In this document: positions 6,699-8,930 of the stretch, piece after piece
How positions within the stretch are numbered: the stretch's first letter is position 1
How the letters are laid out: each line of letters begins with the position of its first letter
NCBI GenBank assembly: GCA_018883305.1
Contig: VEQI01000114.1
Span: 1-8,930 of the forward strand
DNA from: Limnohabitans sp.
GTDB taxonomy: Bacteria > Pseudomonadota > Gammaproteobacteria > Burkholderiales > Burkholderiaceae_C
Reading direction: 5' to 3'
DNA length: 8,930 nucleotides
Notes under the pieces: generated by a model
What the model was told of the DNA's origin: nothing
What the model saw: only the letters and a program-made list of their open reading frames with translations
Databases searched by the model: none
Position numbers and translations under genes: made by a program

Positions 6699-8470
6699 GC
6701 GGTTTCCAGGGCAAGTTGATTCAGAACATGGGTGAAGGCATCCACGGCAAGCTGCATGTCGTCGCTGGTGGTGCTCTCCAGCGGGTTGTGGCTGATGCCC
6801 GCGTTTTCGCCGCGCACGAACAGCATGGCTTGGGGCATGATTTCGTGCAATTTCATGGCGTCATGGCCAGCGCCGCTGGGGAGTTTGAAGAGCGGTACGC
6901 CCAAGTGGGACACGGCGCGTTCCCAGCGGGCTTGCCATTCAGGGGCACTGGGGGCGGCCGCCGCGCGCAGGGTTTCCTCGGCGGTGTAGCGCACGCCGCG
7001 TCGCTCGCAAATGGCAGACAGTTCGGCCAGTACATCGCGCACCACGGCATCACGCTGGTCGTCGGTGGGTGCGCGCATGTCCAGCGTGAACAGGCAAGCG
7101 CCCGGCACCACGTTGATGGAGCCGTTGGGCACGTTCAATTGCCCAATGGTGGCGACAGAGTCACCGTCACGCGCAGCACGTTGTTCCACGAACAGGGCCA
7201 ATTCGGCCAGGGCACAGGCCGCATCGCGGCGGCGGTTCATCGGTGTGGTGCCGGCATGGCTGGCCGTGCCGACGATCTCGCACTGGTAACGCACACTGCC
7301 GTTGATGCTGGTGACGATGCCCAGGGGCAGATGACTCTCGTTCAGCACAGGGCCTTGCTCGATATGCACTTCCACGAAGCCCAGATACTGGGTCGGGTCA
7401 CGACGGATCTTGGCGATGTCGTCGATGCACAGGCCAGCGTGCTGCATGGCTTCACGCATCGTGACGCCATCCGCGTCTTTTTGTTGCAGCCACTCGGCTT
7501 TGAAGTCGCCCACCAGGGCACCTGATCCCAGAAAAGTGGCCTTGTAGCGCTGACCTTCTTCTTCGGCAAAGGCCACCACCTCGATGCCAAAGGGCAGGCG
7601 ACGCTGTTGCAGCGCCAGTTGCTGGACACAGGCCATGGGCACGAAGATGCCCAGGCGGCCATCGTACTTGCCGCCGTTGCGCACGGTGTCGTAGTGCGAG
7701 CCTGTCATGAGGTAGCGTGCGCCGGGAGACGCCGGGTGGTAGCGGCCCACCACATTGCCCACCGCATCGATCTCGATCTCGTCAAAGCCGCAGTCTTTCA
7801 TCCAGTGGCTGATTCGCTGGGCGCAAGCGCGGTGGGCGTCGGTGAGGTAAGTGACCGTGAGCTGGCCCTTCTCGGCAAAGCCCGGGTCGCTGTGCTGGGC
7901 GAGCTTTTCTTGCCAGTCCCAGACCTGATGGCCCAGCGTGGGCTCGACACCGAACTTGTCGTTGAGCCGGATCTCCACGATGCGGTGGATATTGCGCAGA
8001 CACTCTTGCAATTCAAAGTCGGGGTGGCCATGCAGGCGGCGCTCAAACGCGTCGATGATCTGCTGCTTGTTGAAACCCACGCCGCGCGGGCCACGCACCG
8101 CCAGGATGAAGGGGAAGCCGAATTTGGCGTTGTAGTCGGCGTTGAGCTGCTGGATCTTGGCGAACTCTTCGGGCGTGCAGTCGGTCAGGCCCGCCTTGGT
8201 TTGCTCGTTCGTGGATTCGGCGGTCAGCGATTTGCTGACCATGGCCTTGCCGGCGAGCTCCGGGTGGGCGCGGATCAGCGCGAGCTGCGCATCGCGCCCG
8301 GCGTGCTGCAGCACCTCAGTCATCACATGCTTGAGGTGGGCCAGAGATTGGAACGGCCGTTCGTTGAGGGCCTGCTCTGCGATCCAGGGCGAGTGCTCGT
8401 ACAGGCCATCGAGCATCTGCGCCGCGTCTTCGCGGCTGGCGTGGTTGAGTTGGGCGAGGGTGATGGGCAT
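6695..8470 (-). CDS. Fused OHCU decarboxylase (UraD) / allantoate amidohydrolase (AllC)
   Basis: A 591-residue cytoplasmic fusion. Residues 1 to about 170 are a UraD domain that decarboxylates 2-oxo-4-hydroxy-4-carboxy-5-ureidoimidazoline to (S)-allantoin. Seen there: H69 in RAHPELAGKA, E89 in STNEQTKAGL, FPFILAVRG at 119-127 and R163; H69, E89 and R163 match the spacing of the catalytic residues described for vertebrate UraD. Residues from about 175 to 591 are an AllC-type M20 enzyme that hydrolyses allantoate to ureidoglycine, ammonia and CO2. Seen there: H259, D261 and D270 in GSHYDTVRNGGKYDGRLG, E303 and E304 in FAEEEG, H369 in EVHIEQGP, H405 in ASHAGTTPM, H536 in GAGHDAM and H561 in GISHNPLE. 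Both domains look intact, with no frameshift at the junction. The start at 8470 is chosen because conserved UraD sequence begins at MPITLAQLN; the longer reading to 8542 would overlap puuE with unrelated sequence. The gene begins 8 bases after the puuE stop and overlaps the next gene by ATGA. Confidence 0.94.
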   Translation of the reverse strand: MPITLAQLNHASREDAAQMLDGLYEHSPWIAEQALNERPFQSLAHLKHVMTEVLQHAGRDAQLALIRAHPELAGKAMVSKSLTAESTNEQTKAGLTDCTPEEFAKIQQLNADYNAKFGFPFILAVRGPRGVGFNKQQIIDAFERRLHGHPDFELQECLRNIHRIVEIRLNDKFGVEPTLGHQVWDWQEKLAQHSDPGFAEKGQLTVTYLTDAHRACAQRISHWMKDCGFDEIEIDAVGNVVGRYHPASPGARYLMTGSHYDTVRNGGKYDGRLGIFVPMACVQQLALQQRRLPFGIEVVAFAEEEGQRYKATFLGSGALVGDFKAEWLQQKDADGVTMREAMQHAGLCIDDIAKIRRDPTQYLGFVEVHIEQGPVLNESHLPLGIVTSINGSVRYQCEIVGTASHAGTTPMNRRRDAACALAELALFVEQRAARDGDSVATIGQLNVPNGSINVVPGACLFTLDMRAPTDDQRDAVVRDVLAELSAICERRGVRYTAEETLRAAAAPSAPEWQARWERAVSHLGVPLFKLPSGAGHDAMKLHEIMPQAMLFVRGENAGISHNPLESTTSDDMQLAVDAFTHVLNQLALETA

Positions 8471-8478
8471 GCTCGGTC

Positions 8479-8930
8479 TCAGTCTTGGTAGGGGTGCACG
8501 GTTTTCCAGTGCCGCGCAATGTCGATGCGGCGCGCGACCCACACCTGCTCGTGCGACTGGATGTGGTCCAGAAAGCGCTGCAGCGCGGTGATGCGGCCCG
8601 GGCGGCCCAGCAGGCGGCAGTGCATGCCGATGCTCATCATCTTGGGTGCGTTGTCGCCATTCGGGTCGCCTTCGGCATAGAGCGTGTCAAAGGTGTCCTT
8701 CATGTACTGGAAGAACGGATCGGCATGCGAATAGCCCTGCGGCAGCGCGAAGCGCATGTCGTTGCAGTCCAGCGTGTAGGGCACGACCAGGTGCGGCGCG
8801 AGCGCGCCGTCGCTGCGGCGCACCTGGAGCCAGAAGGGCAGGTCGTCGCCGTAGTAGTCGCTGTCGTACTCGAAGCCGCCGAAATCGGCCACCAGGCGAC
8901 GGGTGTTGGGGCTGGCGCGCCCGGTGTACC
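8479..8930 (-). CDS. puuE: Allantoinase PuuE, polysaccharide-deacetylase family (5' end outside window)
   Basis: The C-terminal 150 residues of PuuE, the metal-independent allantoinase that opens (S)-allantoin to allantoate. It belongs to the polysaccharide deacetylase (NodB) fold and is unrelated to AllB-type amidohydrolases. The frame stays open to the window edge (YTGRASPNTRRLV before the first internal GTG at 8892), so that GTG is not the start; complete proteins are about 300-320 residues. Seen: GGFEYDSDYYGDDLPFWL, VPYTLDCNDMRFALPQG, MMSIGMHCRLLGRPGR and the final string WVARRIDIARHW, all typical of this family. The downstream fusion gene supplies the preceding step (UraD) and the following step (AllC), which strongly supports the assignment. 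GC is visibly higher here than at the left end of the window. Confidence 0.93.
   Translation of the reverse strand, partial: YTGRASPNTRRLVADFGGFEYDSDYYGDDLPFWLQVRRSDGALAPHLVVPYTLDCNDMRFALPQGYSHADPFFQYMKDTFDTLYAEGDPNGDNAPKMMSIGMHCRLLGRPGRITALQRFLDHIQSHEQVWVARRIDIARHWKTVHPYQD

Noticed and set aside
6614..8491. Plus-strand open frames of about 300 codons each (6614-7525 and 7607-8491)
   Set aside because: Both are antisense to the UraD-AllC fusion and the M20 gene, which carry complete catalytic motifs. The antisense translations resemble no family.
8471..8542. N-terminal extension of the UraD-AllC fusion
   Set aside because: The 24 extra residues are basic, unlike UraD, and overlap the coding end of puuE; the ATG at 8470 begins exactly at conserved sequence.
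1..8930. CRISPR arrays, tRNAs, insertion sequences, phage or toxin-antitoxin genes
   Set aside because: No direct-repeat arrays, cloverleaf-like segments, terminal inverted repeats or transposase motifs were seen; the coding density is explained by metabolic and transport genes.

Overview
The window looks like a chromosomal catabolic region of a betaproteobacterium, most likely Burkholderiales and perhaps Comamonadaceae. The basis is moderately high GC, two Bug/TctC-type periplasmic binding proteins (a family greatly expanded in that order), and the particular set of purine-degradation enzymes. The genus call is inference; the sequence contains no phylogenetic marker.

Left part (1-3700): the 3' end of a tctA-type permease gene overlaps a tctC-type binding-protein gene by ATGA on the plus strand. 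Facing it on the minus strand is a two-gene unit: a second Bug-type binding protein, then a TauD/TfdA-family 2-oxoglutarate dioxygenase. The two units converge on a perfect 13-bp hairpin at 1663-1698 that probably terminates both. This part looks like uptake and oxidative opening of an organic acid or sulfonate-like compound of unknown identity.

Right part (3719-8930): a minus-strand purine (urate) catabolic run, read in transcription order. It has puuE (allantoinase, 5' end outside the window), a fused OHCU decarboxylase/allantoate amidohydrolase, an M20-family amidohydrolase of unknown substrate, and a UacT-type urate/xanthine permease. A canonical intrinsic terminator follows at 3719-3750. 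puuE and the fusion are 8 bp apart, the fusion and the M20 gene overlap by ATGA, and a 145-bp gap with a TGTATACA palindrome precedes the permease, which may therefore also have its own control.

Together these genes would import urate, decarboxylate OHCU to (S)-allantoin (UraD domain), open the allantoin ring (PuuE) and hydrolyse allantoate to ureidoglycine plus ammonia and CO2 (AllC domain). Urate hydroxylase or urate oxidase, HIU hydrolase and xanthine dehydrogenase are not in the window. No RNA genes, CRISPR arrays, insertion sequences or phage genes were seen. The most interesting points are the fusion of two non-consecutive pathway steps, with the intermediate step encoded next door; the uncharacterised M20 enzyme in the operon; and the dioxygenase whose taurine-contact residues are replaced.
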